NCBI RefSeq assembly: GCF_000421845.1
Contig: NZ_ATXU01000007.1
Location: forward strand, 124,001 to 188,000
From: Leucobacter chironomi DSM 19883
Lineage (GTDB): Bacteria; Actinomycetota; Actinomycetes; Actinomycetales; Microbacteriaceae
DNA: 64,000 bases
Direction of reading: 5' to 3'
The notes under the pieces were generated by a model, which had not been told where the DNA came from, did not search any database, and worked only from the letters and a program-made list of their open reading frames with translations. Positions 7,832 to 16,698 of this stretch are shown here, in pieces. Position 1 is the stretch's first letter. Each line of letters begins with the position of its first letter. The translations under genes were made by a program, and so were the position numbers.

Positions 7832-8434
7832 ATGCGCAACAGCCTCGCCGACGTGGTCGCCGCCGGGCTGCGCGTGCTCGACGCCCACGGGCTCGAGCAC
7901 TGCTCGATGCGGCGCGTCGCCGCAGAGCTGGGCGTGCAGCCGAGCGCGCTCTACCACCACGTCTCCGACAAGCAGACGCTGCTCGCGCTCATGGCCGACG
8001 AGATCGTGGGGCCGGCGACGGCGCTCGGCGCGGCCGTCGCCGATCCGCGCTCCTGCTGCATCGCCCTGCGCGAGGCGATGCTTGCCGTGCGCGACGGCGC
8101 CGACGTCGTGGCGACAGCCGCGGCGTTCCGGCTCGGCGCCTCGGAAGCGGAGCGGCGCCTCGCGGGGCTCGTCGGCCCGGACGGTGCGCGCACGCTGCTG
8201 CTCTACACCTTCGGGCACGCGCAGTCGACGCAGACCCACCGGCAGGCGGCGGCGCTCGGCGCCCTCATCGACCCTGCTGCCCTGCCGCGCGGCGGCACGA
8301 CCGACCCTGCCGCCGCGACCGACCTCGACGCCTCCTTCGAGCGCGGCCTCGACATCATCCTCCGCGGGCTCGGAGCCCCTGCGCAGCTGAACCCGGTCCT
8401 GGGCGCCGCCGAACCTCAGAACAGCGTGTTCTGA
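7832..8434 (+). CDS. bioQ: TetR-family biotin repressor, BioQ-like
   Basis: 200 aa. N-terminal TetR helix-turn-helix at about residues 5-55 ([20 protein letters not shown], then [17 protein letters not shown]) and a divergent ligand domain. Position opposite bioY and the two GAAC-N3-GTTC operators in the gap support BioQ, the repressor of biotin genes in Corynebacterium and Mycobacterium. BioQ has no biotin-ligase domain, so how biotin status is sensed is not clear from sequence. The gene is convergent with nucS and overlaps it by 19 bp; the shared DNA encodes PQNSVF on this strand. A different TetR regulator of biotin transport is the only real alternative. Confidence 0.8.
   Translation: MRNSLADVVAAGLRVLDAHGLEHCSMRRVAAELGVQPSALYHHVSDKQTLLALMADEIVGPATALGAAVADPRSCCIALREAMLAVRDGADVVATAAAFRLGASEAERRLAGLVGPDGARTLLLYTFGHAQSTQTHRQAAALGALIDPAALPRGGTTDPAAATDLDASFERGLDIILRGLGAPAQLNPVLGAAEPQNSVF
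8416..8434. other. Palindromic convergent overlap of bioQ and nucS
   Basis: The 19 bp shared by the two gene ends read TCAGAACA-GCG-TGTTCTGA, a perfect 8-bp inverted repeat around a 3-bp centre. Each strand reads through it in frame and ends on its own TGA, giving QNSVF for bioQ and QNTLF for nucS. Confidence 0.95.
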
Positions 8435-9108
8435 TCCTCCATGCCGCGCATCGCGTCGTAGTCGAGCACGAGGCAGCGGATGCCGCGGTCCTCGGCGAGG
8501 GTGCGCGCCTGCGGTTTGATCTCCTGCGCCGCGAAGATGCCCTGCACGGGGGCGAGCTTCGGATCGCGGTTCATGAGTTCGAGGTAGCGGGTGAGCTGCT
8601 CGACGCCGTCGATCCCCCCGCGGCGCTTGATCTCGATCGCCACCGAGGCGCCGGCGGCGTCGCGGGCGAGGATGTCGACCGGGCCGATCGCCGTCATGTA
8701 CTCGCGGCGCACGAGCGTGTGCCCCTCGCCCACGAGCTCGATCTGGTCGGCGAGCAGCTCCTGCAGGTGCGCCTCGACGCCGTCCTTGATGAGACCGGGA
8801 TCGACACCCAGGTCGTGCGACGAGTCGTGGAACACCTCGAACACCGACACGATGAGCTTGTCGGCGGTCTTCTTGTGGGTGACCTGCCAGGCCTCGACGA
8901 TGCCGGCGGCCTGCTGATCCTCGTCGAGCTCGACGGTGGTGAGCGAGCAGGGCGGGCTCATCCAGTTGAGCGGCTTGTAGGAGCCGCCATCGCTGTGCAC
9001 CAGGATCGAACCGTCGTTCTTGAGCATGAGCACGCGCTTGGCTCGGGGCAGGTGGGCCGAGAGGCGGCCTGCATAGTCGACCGAGCAGTCTGCAACAACG
9101 ATTCGCAC
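8416..9108 (-). CDS. nucS: Mismatch-specific endonuclease NucS (EndoMS)
   Basis: 230 aa, the usual length. The C-terminal nuclease domain has the catalytic set D145 (GPVDILARD), E159 and K161 (AIEIKRR), as in archaeal EndoMS and mycobacterial NucS, which cut both strands at G-T, G-G and T-T mismatches and replace MutSL in actinobacteria. The C-terminus QNTLF resembles a sliding-clamp binding peptide, in line with known NucS-clamp interaction. GTG 9108 is preceded by TAAACT (9116-9121, minus strand) at 7 nt, so the mRNA is probably leaderless. Confidence 0.95.
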   Translation of the reverse strand: MRIVVADCSVDYAGRLSAHLPRAKRVLMLKNDGSILVHSDGGSYKPLNWMSPPCSLTTVELDEDQQAAGIVEAWQVTHKKTADKLIVSVFEVFHDSSHDLGVDPGLIKDGVEAHLQELLADQIELVGEGHTLVRREYMTAIGPVDILARDAAGASVAIEIKRRGGIDGVEQLTRYLELMNRDPKLAPVQGIFAAQEIKPQARTLAEDRGIRCLVLDYDAMRGMEDQNTLF

Positions 9109-9202
9109 CCGCGGTAGTTTACCCGCTCGCCCGCTGCGCTGATGCGGCACCCCCGTGCTTCTCCCCCGTCCCGCGCCCCCTCTGCCCATTCCAACAGCGC
9201 GT

Positions 9203-9258
9203 CGAGAGGCGGATTTCGCAGCTCCGCGGCAGCTTTCCCATGCGAAATCCGCCTCTCG
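9203..9258. repeat. 56-bp palindrome, family A copy 1
   Basis: Left arm CGAGAGGCGGATTTCGCA (9203-9220) and its perfect inverse (9241-9258) flank a 20-nt loop. The same 18-bp arms with the same loop length recur at 62092-62147. It is followed by a G-rich low-complexity tract. Confidence 0.95.
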
Positions 9259-9402
9259 GCGGGGAAGGGGAAGGGGGAAGGGGAAGGGAGAAGGGGTAGC
9301 AGGGAGGTAGGCGGGGGAGGGGAGGGAAGCAGGGGAGGGGGCGACAAGCAGGGAGGGAGGCAGGGAGGCAGGCAGGGGGCAGGTAGGGAGGGAGAGTGAG
9401 GG
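9259..9402 (+). repeat. G-rich purine tract (GGGGAAG-type)
   Basis: More than 25 runs of three or more G separated by A, AA, CA or TA on the plus strand. The tract is compatible with several G-quadruplexes and with slipped-strand length change. It ends at the stop codon of the MFS gene, which is on the other strand. Confidence 0.85.
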
Positions 9403-9415
9403 GCTGCGCGGCGGA

Positions 9416-10753
9416 TCAGCGCCGCGAACGTGTCGCCGACGCCGCGAACAGCACGTACACCGCGAACGGCAGCAGCGCCCAGAACGCGGAGAGCAGCCCG
9501 ATGTGCTCGCCCAGGAACCCGAACGCCATCGGCCCCACGAGCATCGACCCGTAGCCGAGCGCCGATACCGCGGCGACATCGCGGGCGGCGGTGTCCGCGC
9601 GATCCGCCGCCGCCGAGATCGCGATCGGCCAGCCGAGGCTCGTGCCGACACCCCAGGCGAGCACGCCGACCACCGCGCCCGCCGTGCCCGGCAGCAGGAT
9701 CGTCATCACGACGCCCGCCGCGGCGAGCACCGCGGACGCCCGCAGCACGGGCACCCGCCCGAAACGGAGGATGAGCCACGAACCGGCGATCCGCACCGCC
9801 ATCACCGCGGCGAAGAACACGCTCAGCATCACCGAGCCCAGCTGGTTGCTCAGGCCGCGGCCGTCGACGAGGGCGAGCGGCAGCCAGTCGCTCGCGGTGC
9901 CCTCGAAGAGTCCGAACGAGAGCGTGAGCAGACCGATGAAGAAGATGCGCGGGTCGCGCCAGGGGCTGTAGGGCCGGGCGGATCCGGGAGCCTGCGCCGT
10001 GCCGTCGCCCGGGGCGCCGTCGAGGCCCGGACGCTGGACCGGGATCGACCCGGTCACCGTGGTGAAGGCGGGCTGCTGGCCGGCGGCGGAGTCGATGACG
10101 GGGATCGGGCCCGTCGCGGGATCGCGCTCGACGCTCGCCCGCTCGGCCGCGCTGCGCGCCGCGTACTCGTCTCGCGGCAGATTACGCAGCAGCGCGAACA
10201 GCGCGACCGCACTCACGAGCATGACCGCGGCGAAGTGCACGGGCACGGGCACGCGGAGCGCTTCGGCGAGACCGCCGAGGCCCGTCGCCGCAACGGCGCC
10301 GAGGCTGTAACCCGCGTGCATGAGCGGCATGCGGGGCCGGCCGAACGCGGCCTCCGCGTTCGCGCCGCTCACGTTCATCGCGACATCGCAGATGCTGAAC
10401 GCGAAGCCGTAGGCGAAGAGCACGACGAGGCCGGGCGGGATCGCGCCGCTCACGATGATCGCCGCCGCGCTCGGCAGCGTGATCGTCATGGCGATGGTGC
10501 CGACGAAGATGGTTCGGCGGGGGCCGAAGCGGTGCACGATCCGACCCGAGAGCATGAGCCCTGCCAGGCTGCCCACCGCGAGGCAGAGCCCGTAGACGCT
10601 CATCTCGGTGGCACTCGCGCCGAGCTGATCCCGCACCGCGGGCAAGCGGCTCAGCCAGGTGCCGAAGCCCATCCCCACCAGGAGGAAGACGACGGGCACG
10701 GTTCGCACCCAGCGCACCACCTCGCCCCGTTCGAATGCCGCACGCTCTGCCAC
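9416..10753 (-). CDS. Major facilitator superfamily transporter (YbjJ-like)
   Basis: 445 aa, 12 predicted helices in two halves separated by a long hydrophilic loop (about residues 200-260). MFS features include [17 protein letters not shown] near helix 1 and [16 protein letters not shown] after helix 2. The closest type I recognise is the YbjJ/FucP-like group of proton-coupled transporters; substrate unknown. GTG 10753 lies 6 nt after TAGACT (10760-10765, minus strand), so the mRNA is probably leaderless. It is divergent from an AraC-type regulator that may control it. Confidence 0.85.
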   Translation of the reverse strand: MAERAAFERGEVVRWVRTVPVVFLLVGMGFGTWLSRLPAVRDQLGASATEMSVYGLCLAVGSLAGLMLSGRIVHRFGPRRTIFVGTIAMTITLPSAAAIIVSGAIPPGLVVLFAYGFAFSICDVAMNVSGANAEAAFGRPRMPLMHAGYSLGAVAATGLGGLAEALRVPVPVHFAAVMLVSAVALFALLRNLPRDEYAARSAAERASVERDPATGPIPVIDSAAGQQPAFTTVTGSIPVQRPGLDGAPGDGTAQAPGSARPYSPWRDPRIFFIGLLTLSFGLFEGTASDWLPLALVDGRGLSNQLGSVMLSVFFAAVMAVRIAGSWLILRFGRVPVLRASAVLAAAGVVMTILLPGTAGAVVGVLAWGVGTSLGWPIAISAAADRADTAARDVAAVSALGYGSMLVGPMAFGFLGEHIGLLSAFWALLPFAVYVLFAASATRSRR

Positions 10754-10806
10754 GGATCGAGTCTAGGGCGCAGAGTGCGCGGCGCGGCCCGTATCTCGTG
10801 CGGAAG

Positions 10807-10817
10807 TACAGTACTGT
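10807..10817 (+). promoter_or_regulatory. Promoter/dyad before AraC-type gene
   Basis: TACTGT (10812-10817) ends 6 nt before GTG 10824 and is part of the perfect palindrome ACAGTACTGT (10808-10817). It may serve both as -10 box and as an autoregulatory site. No clear -35 box. Confidence 0.5.
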
Positions 10818-10823
10818 TTCGCC

Positions 10824-11744
10824 GTGGGGATGAATTCGAAGGCGAACGCAGAGGGTCTCCCGGAGCGTTCGATCACGGAGTATCGGGGCGGCGATTTTCG
10901 CCGCGAAGGCGTGCGCGGCGTCGGCGGCGAACTCGGCATGCAGGCGCGCGTGCGCGCGTTCGGGGCGGTGCTCGTGATCGAGGCGTGGGGTGCCGGCGCT
11001 GAGATCGAACGCCGGCCGCTTCGTCCCGGGTTCTCCACCATCGACATCATCTTCGTGGAGCGCGGGGAGTTCGAATACCTCGACGGCGGATCGTGGAAGG
11101 CCTCGGTCGGGCCGCTCATCGTCGCGCCGAGCGGTCTGCCGCACCGGGTGCGGTTCTTGGGCGACTGGCGCTTCGTCGTCGCTCGGATTCCGCGGGAGGC
11201 CGTGCTGCCGTACGTCCCGATGCTCGCGGACACCGTCGGGGTCTACTCCGAACTCACCGTGCCCGAGCGGGCGATGCAGGCGTTCCTCGACCAGGCCGTC
11301 TCTGGCGAGCAGCAGGTGAGCGAGGGCGAGAGCCAGACCGTGGACCGTCTGGTCATCGACATGGCGGGCACCCTGCTGCTCGGCCGAGCAGGCACGGACA
11401 CCCTGCGGGGCACTCCGCGCGCCGTCGCGCGGGAACGCGCGCTCACCGAGATCGCCACGCGCAGAGCCGAGCTGGGCCTGACCCCGGAAGCCGTGGCTCG
11501 CGGTGCCGGAGTGTCGTTGCGGCACCTCCAGGCGGTCTTCTCAGAAGCGGGGAGCACCGTCGCCGGTGAGATCCGTCGTGAGCGCGCACGCGTCGCGCGC
11601 TCGATGCTGCAGGACGCCAGATTCGACGGGCTCGACGTCGGGGAACTGGCCCTGCAGGCCGGATTCGGATCGAGTTCGAGCATGCGACGCGCGCTCGAGG
11701 ATCTGTACGGGCTCGGCCCCCGCGAGCTGCGCTCCGTGCGCTGA
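10824..11744 (+). CDS. AraC-family transcriptional regulator
   Basis: 306 aa. An N-terminal cupin-like region (about 25-140; the IDIIFVERGEFEYLDGGSW strand pair) precedes a C-terminal AraC DNA-binding domain with two helix-turn-helix units: GLTPEAVARGAGVSLRHLQAVF and the second, more conserved, DVGELALQAGFGSSSSMRRAL. This layout matches the AraC-binding-like regulators of catabolic or efflux genes. GTG 10824 is favoured by the -10 spacing; ATG 10830, two codons later, is possible. It is divergent from the MFS gene. Confidence 0.85.
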   Translation: MGMNSKANAEGLPERSITEYRGGDFRREGVRGVGGELGMQARVRAFGAVLVIEAWGAGAEIERRPLRPGFSTIDIIFVERGEFEYLDGGSWKASVGPLIVAPSGLPHRVRFLGDWRFVVARIPREAVLPYVPMLADTVGVYSELTVPERAMQAFLDQAVSGEQQVSEGESQTVDRLVIDMAGTLLLGRAGTDTLRGTPRAVARERALTEIATRRAELGLTPEAVARGAGVSLRHLQAVFSEAGSTVAGEIRRERARVARSMLQDARFDGLDVGELALQAGFGSSSSMRRALEDLYGLGPRELRSVR

Positions 11745-11870
11745 GCCGGTGCTCCGGCAGCGGCAGGCGCGCCGCGCGGTAGGAGGAGCCGCACGCATGA
11801 ACGGAGCAGCCTGCGCACGAGGTCGCCGGTCTCGCCGATGCACGCGTTCTCTCGGCCTAGTGTGGGACGC

Positions 11871-13421
11871 ATGACCGAGCATCGTCGCGCTTTCAGCCTC
11901 CGTCTCGCCGCCGCCCTCTCCGTCGTCGCTCTCGCGGGGTGCTCCGCGTCAGTCCCGGCCGACGACACTGCGGCGCTGCTCGACCCGGCGAAGCGCGGGG
12001 CGGCCTGGCAGGCCGATGCCTTCGCCGGGCTCTACGCTCAGGAGATCGAGTGGTTCGAGTGCGGTCCCGATGACGGCCTCGACGATGCGACGGCGGATGA
12101 ACTCGCCGCCGTCGGGGTGGACCTCGACGCGGTCGCGTGCGCGTATGTTCTCGCCCCGCTCGACTGGAACGACCCCGAACTCTCGGAGACGATCGAGCTC
12201 TCGATCGTGCACATCCCTGCGACCGGCTCCGGGGCCCCGATCGGTACACTCATCGGCAACCCGGGCGGCCCCGGCGCCACCGGGGTCGACTTCATGCTCG
12301 GCATGCCGCTTTCGCCGGGCTTCGAAGGCGTGCTCGAGTCGTACGACCTGCTCGGCTTCGACCCGCGCGGCATCGGCGGCAGTACCCCGCTCGACTGCGA
12401 CGAGATCTCCTCGGACATCGTGGCGGTGCAGATCGCGGAGTGCGGGGAGCACAGCCCCCTCGCGCACACGATGGGCACGGTGCAGGTCGCGCGCGACATG
12501 GAACTCCTCCGCCACCTCATCGGGGCGGATCGCCTCGACTATCTAGGCTACTCGTACGGCACCATGCTCGGAGCGACATATGCGAGCATCTTCCCTGATG
12601 AGGTCGGCCGGATGGTGCTCGACAGCGCGGAGAACGCGGCCTGGGCGAGCCCGATCCACCTCTTCGACCAGCAGGTCGCCGCTTCGCACGCGATGGTCGC
12701 CCTCGCCACTGCATGCCGCACGGAGTATGCAGACCAGGTCGAGGTCTGCCCCTTCACCTCCGAGGACTCCCTGCTCGCGGTGATCGCGCAGCTCGACGCG
12801 ACCCCGCTCCTCGCGAGCGACGGCACCGAGATCACCGGCGAGGTGCTGCACGGCTACCTCTGGGATTCCCTCTACGCGAGCGCCTTCGAGCGCGGCCGCA
12901 CTCTCGACACCATCGCCCTCGCGCTCTTCGGCGATCAGGACGCGATCGACTGGATCGGCGAGGCCGCTGCCGGCGGAACCGGCATCGATCTCGCGTTCAC
13001 GGTGGTCACCTGCCACTCCTTCCCGATCGAACCGGATGTCACCGGGCTGCTCTCCCACATCGAGGAGACGGGCGTGCCGCGGCTGCTCGGCGGGCCCGAG
13101 CTCACGGATGCGGTGCTCGCGAGGTTCCTCGACCTCTCGTGCTATGCACTGCCGGAGAGCGGGCTCGACTACACCGAGACCTTCGACGCTGAAGGGGCCG
13201 GTCCGATCCTCGTCATCGGCATCACCGGCGACCATGCCACCCCCTTCCAGTACGCGCAGGTGCTCGCCGATGAACTCGGCGACGCGACGCTGCTCACGCT
13301 CGACGGCGAGGGGCATGCTGCGTCCTATGCCGGACGTTCGAGCTGCATCGACGACGCGGTCACCGGCTACCTGCTCGACGGGAGGATGCCCGAGGTCGGG
13401 ACGGTCTGCGACGACGGCTGA
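11871..13421 (+). CDS. Secreted lipoprotein peptidase, alpha/beta hydrolase (TAP-like), copy 1
   Basis: 516 aa. Lipoprotein signal with lipobox LAGC and modified Cys24. The hydrolase body has NPGGPGATG (oxyanion loop), nucleophile elbow GYSYG with Ser228, acid Asp454 in ITGDHATP and His482 in DGEGHAAS, the layout of the Streptomyces SlpD/SlpE and tripeptidyl-aminopeptidase family with its C-terminal TAP-like domain. It is predicted to sit on the outer face of the membrane and trim peptides. TAGTGT (11858-11863) lies 7 nt before ATG 11871, so the message is probably leaderless. A close paralogue follows on the same strand. Confidence 0.88.
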   Translation: MTEHRRAFSLRLAAALSVVALAGCSASVPADDTAALLDPAKRGAAWQADAFAGLYAQEIEWFECGPDDGLDDATADELAAVGVDLDAVACAYVLAPLDWNDPELSETIELSIVHIPATGSGAPIGTLIGNPGGPGATGVDFMLGMPLSPGFEGVLESYDLLGFDPRGIGGSTPLDCDEISSDIVAVQIAECGEHSPLAHTMGTVQVARDMELLRHLIGADRLDYLGYSYGTMLGATYASIFPDEVGRMVLDSAENAAWASPIHLFDQQVAASHAMVALATACRTEYADQVEVCPFTSEDSLLAVIAQLDATPLLASDGTEITGEVLHGYLWDSLYASAFERGRTLDTIALALFGDQDAIDWIGEAAAGGTGIDLAFTVVTCHSFPIEPDVTGLLSHIEETGVPRLLGGPELTDAVLARFLDLSCYALPESGLDYTETFDAEGAGPILVIGITGDHATPFQYAQVLADELGDATLLTLDGEGHAASYAGRSSCIDDAVTGYLLDGRMPEVGTVCDDG

Positions 13422-13448
13422 GCCGCACCTGCGGGACCGCCAAGGATC

Positions 13449-13500
13449 GGGCGGTGCAATCCGCGCGCGCTCGCTGCAGTTTGCGCGCGAACCGCCGCCC
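13449..13500. repeat. Repeat-rich gap between the two peptidases
   Basis: GGCGGT (13450-13455) and ACCGCC (13491-13496) bracket two direct repeats, TGCAATCCGCGCGCG (13455-13469) and TGCAGTTTGCGCGCG (13475-13489). The structure may act as the terminator of the first peptidase gene; no T tract follows. Confidence 0.5.
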
Positions 13501-13641
13501 ATTGCCGGGCGCCGGTGAATCTCCGAGCAGGATTACTCCGTCGCGGTCATCGCCTCGCCGATCCCGTCCTAGCCGCAGCGTGTGCGCACGTCGCCGCTCT
13601 CAGGTGTGATGTACTGTATCCAACTTTTCAGGAGGAGCTCC

Positions 13642-15144
13642 ATGAGGAACCGGACCACCGCAGCGATCGCGCTGCTCGCCCTCAGCGGTCTCGGGCTTTC
13701 CGCCTGCAGCCCGGCGGTCGACGACTCCGCCAGCGCCCGTCAAGCGGAGACCTACCCCGGCGTGTACGCGCAGTCGATCGAATGGGGCGAGTGCGACCTC
13801 TCGGAGATCGAGGATCGCGCTGCGAAGCGTCTCGAACAGCGGGGCGCCCCCCTCGACGAGTACGAGTGCGCGATGGTCGAGGCACCGCTCGACTGGAACG
13901 ACCCGAGCAATCACGAGACGATCGAGCTCTCGGTCAACCGCCGCGCGGCGACGGGCGACGGCGAGCCCATCGGCACGCTGTTCGTGAACCCGGGCGGCCC
14001 GGGCGGCAGCGGCGTCGATCTCGCCTACCGGGTGTCGGTCATGACCGGCGCCGAGCCGGTGACCGAGCGCTACAACGTCGTCGGTTTCGATCCTCGGGGC
14101 ATCGGCCGCAGTTCGGCCATCGACTGCCCCGGCTTCTCGAGCGTGCCAGAGCTGGAGATCGCGCTCTGCGCCGACGCGAACCCGCTCGCCCACTCGATGG
14201 GCACCTCGCAGGTGGCGCGCGACATGGAGCTGCTGCGCGCGCTCGTGGACGACGAGAGCGTCCACTACCTGGGCTACTCCTACGGCACGGTGCTCGGGGC
14301 GACCTACGCCACGCTGTTCCCCGAGCGCGTCGGCCGCATGGTGCTCGACAGCGCGATCGCCGCACGCTGGGCCAGCCCGCAGCAGACCTTCGCGCAGCAG
14401 GCGGCGACGGCGCACGAGGTGGTCGAGCTGCTGAGCACCTGCGCGACGGACTACGCCCAGGCCGACTGCCCGATCGATAGCGAAGAAGCCCTGCAGCAGG
14501 CGATGCAGCGCCTCGCCGAGGCGCCGCTCGTGGCGAGCGACGGCACCGAGATCGACGGCGGCCTGCTCTTCAACTACCTCGCCTCGTCGCTGTACGGCAT
14601 TCCGGAGACGCGCGACCTCGCGCTCGAGACGCTCGCCGGCGCGATGCGCGGTGAGCAGCAGAGCATCGACGGCATCGTGGAGAGCATGGCGAGCGGTGGG
14701 GCTGCGGTCGGCCCCCAGGGCTCGATCGTGCGCTGCCATTCCTTCCCCGCCGACCCCGACCTCGTGGGCTTCGTCGAGTACGTCGAGGAGGCGGGCATCC
14801 CTGAGCTGCTCGGCGGCCCCGAGGTCGACGACGAGTCGCTGGGCCCCTGGGTCGACCTCTCGTGCGACGCGCTGCCCGAGAGCGGGGATGACATCACCGA
14901 GTCGTTCTCGGGATCTCCGGACGCGCCGATCCTCGTGGTCGGGGTGACCGGCGACCACGCGACCCCCTACGAGGGGTCGAAGCAGCTGGTGCGCGAGCTC
15001 GGCAACGCGCGCCTGCTCACCCTCGACGGCCACGGTCACGGCGCCAGCTTCGCGGAGCGTTCGAGCTGCGTGAACGACGCGACGGTCGCCTACCTCCTCA
15101 CGGGCGAACTGCCCGCCGAGGGGACGGTCTGCGAGGTCGACTGA
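13642..15144 (+). CDS. Secreted lipoprotein peptidase, alpha/beta hydrolase (TAP-like), copy 2
   Basis: 500 aa. Lipobox LSAC with Cys22; catalytic set Ser213 in GYSYG, Asp438 in VTGDHATP and His466 in GHGHGAS; oxyanion loop NPGGPGGSG. It aligns with copy 1 over the full length (shared APLDWNDP, YDLLGFDPRGIG-like, ARDMELLR, GRMVLDSA, CHSFP, LDLSC-type blocks), so the pair arose by tandem duplication. Unlike copy 1 it has a strong Shine-Dalgarno, AGGAGG at 13630-13635 with 6-nt spacing to ATG 13642, so the two copies are translated differently. Confidence 0.88.
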   Translation: MRNRTTAAIALLALSGLGLSACSPAVDDSASARQAETYPGVYAQSIEWGECDLSEIEDRAAKRLEQRGAPLDEYECAMVEAPLDWNDPSNHETIELSVNRRAATGDGEPIGTLFVNPGGPGGSGVDLAYRVSVMTGAEPVTERYNVVGFDPRGIGRSSAIDCPGFSSVPELEIALCADANPLAHSMGTSQVARDMELLRALVDDESVHYLGYSYGTVLGATYATLFPERVGRMVLDSAIAARWASPQQTFAQQAATAHEVVELLSTCATDYAQADCPIDSEEALQQAMQRLAEAPLVASDGTEIDGGLLFNYLASSLYGIPETRDLALETLAGAMRGEQQSIDGIVESMASGGAAVGPQGSIVRCHSFPADPDLVGFVEYVEEAGIPELLGGPEVDDESLGPWVDLSCDALPESGDDITESFSGSPDAPILVVGVTGDHATPYEGSKQLVRELGNARLLTLDGHGHGASFAERSSCVNDATVAYLLTGELPAEGTVCEVD

Positions 15145-15176
15145 GCGGCGCGGACCCGAGCCGCACTCAGGCGGGC

Positions 15177-16535
15177 TCAGGCGCCGAGCCGCACCCAGGC
15201 GCCGCCGCGCGTGCGGATCCCGAGCGTCACGGCCCGCGTCAGCATGAACACCAGCGTGAAGCCGGCTGTGAGTGCGACGAGCGCCGCCGTGCCGCCTGGC
15301 ACGAGCACGGTGAGCAGCCAGAGCGCCGGCAGGTACACGGCGAGGTTGACGAGGCTCGTCCACGCGAGATAGCGGGCGTCGCCCGCGCCCATGAGCACGC
15401 CGTCGAGCACGAAGACGAAGCCGCCGAGGGGCAGCGAGATCCCGAGCACCAGCAGCGCGGGAGGCAGGATCGCGAGCACGCTCTCGTCGTTCGTGAAGAT
15501 GCGCCCCACCACGGGGCTCGCGGCGGCCAGCAGCGCGCCGATCACGGCACCGCACGCGATGCCCCAGAAGACGGTGCGCCGCACGATGAGCCGGGCGCGC
15601 GCCGCGTCTCGGGCGCCGAGGGCGTCGCCCACGAGCGCCTGCGCAGCGATCGCGAGAGCGTCGAGCGCGAATGCCGCCGTCGAGAAGATGGTGAATACGA
15701 CCTGGTATCCGGCGGTGGCCGTGGTGCCGTGACTCGTCGCCGCGAAGACCGTGACGAGCAGCGCGGCGCGCAGCCCCACGGTGCGGATGAACAGCCAGCC
15801 GCCGCTGCGGCCCGCGTGCGCGAGGCCGTCCCGGTGCGGCAGGAACCCGGCCTCCGCCCGGCGGGCGTGCCGCACGACGACGATCAGATAGACGGCGACC
15901 ATGCCCCACTGGGCGAGCACGGTGCCCCAGGCGCTGCCCGCGATCCCGAAGCCCAGGCCGTAGATGAACCACCAGTTGAGCAGTGCATTGACTGTGAAGC
16001 CGATCGTGGCCACCGCGAGCGGGGTCTTCGTATCCTGCAGGCCTCGGAGCAGTCCGCTCGCCGCGAAGACCACGAGCATGGCCGGAATGCCGAGGCAGGA
16101 GACCGTGAGGTAGGCGAGGGCCTGATCCGCGGTGCGCTGTTCCACGTGGAACAGTGCGACGAGCGGCCCGCTCGCCGCCCACAGCACGGCCCCCACGGCG
16201 ACGCCGATGCCGAGCGCGAGCCAGAGCCCGTCGATGCCGGCCTGTACGGCGCCGCGCAGATCACCGGCACCGCGCCGGCGAGCCACGAGCGGCGTGGTCG
16301 AATAGGCAAGGAAGATCATGAGCCCCACTGCGGTCTGCAGGATCGCCGCCGCGATCGCGAGACCGGCGAGAGGTGTCGCCCCGAGATGCCCCACGAGCGC
16401 GGAGTCGACCACGAGGAACAGCGGTTCGGCGACGAGGGCGCCGAGCGCGGGCACCGCGAGGTGCGCGATGCTGCGGTCGATGCGACGGCGCTCGCCGCGG
16501 GGCGCTCGCGGCGGAGCGGGGCTGGTGCTGGACAT
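15177..16535 (-). CDS. MATE-family efflux transporter (DinF-like)
   Basis: 452 aa, 12 helices. Typical MATE segments are LAVPALGALVAEPLFLVVDSALVGHLG in helix 1 (about residues 26-53, split by the family proline) and SGLLRGLQDTKTPL in the loop before helix 5. It is expected to export cationic or amphiphilic compounds using sodium or protons. ATG 16535 follows TAACGT (16543-16548, minus strand) by 7 nt, a leaderless arrangement. It is divergent from the Fic gene; the region between them is AT-richer than the rest. Confidence 0.88.
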   Translation of the reverse strand: MSSTSPAPPRAPRGERRRIDRSIAHLAVPALGALVAEPLFLVVDSALVGHLGATPLAGLAIAAAILQTAVGLMIFLAYSTTPLVARRRGAGDLRGAVQAGIDGLWLALGIGVAVGAVLWAASGPLVALFHVEQRTADQALAYLTVSCLGIPAMLVVFAASGLLRGLQDTKTPLAVATIGFTVNALLNWWFIYGLGFGIAGSAWGTVLAQWGMVAVYLIVVVRHARRAEAGFLPHRDGLAHAGRSGGWLFIRTVGLRAALLVTVFAATSHGTTATAGYQVVFTIFSTAAFALDALAIAAQALVGDALGARDAARARLIVRRTVFWGIACGAVIGALLAAASPVVGRIFTNDESVLAILPPALLVLGISLPLGGFVFVLDGVLMGAGDARYLAWTSLVNLAVYLPALWLLTVLVPGGTAALVALTAGFTLVFMLTRAVTLGIRTRGGAWVRLGA

Positions 16536-16612
16536 GCTGACCACGTTAGCGGCGACCCCCGACATCGATGCGGACTGCGAATCGGGCAGCCGCCGAGCGA
16601 AGCGCTCACACT

Positions 16613-16648
16613 GTAAAGAAGTTGACACGAATGGGTGACATGTAAAGT
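16613..16648 (+). promoter_or_regulatory. Promoter region of the Fic gene
   Basis: TTGACA at 16622-16627 and TAAAGT at 16643-16648 look like -35 and -10 boxes, though the 15-bp spacer is short. The heptamer TGTAAAG occurs at 16613-16619 and 16641-16647, possibly a repressor site. Base composition is clearly AT-richer than the surrounding DNA. Confidence 0.45.
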
Positions 16649-16698
16649 TTTGGTCGAATTTTTTGCATGTTATGTCGATGTTCGAATATTCTTGCTGT

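Larger units (their letters stand above)
9109..9415. other. Gene-free stretch between nucS and MFS gene
   Basis: About 307 bp without a credible gene. It holds the nucS promoter, a 56-bp palindrome (9203-9258) and a purine-rich G tract running to the stop of the MFS gene. No conserved protein is seen on either strand. Confidence 0.85.
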
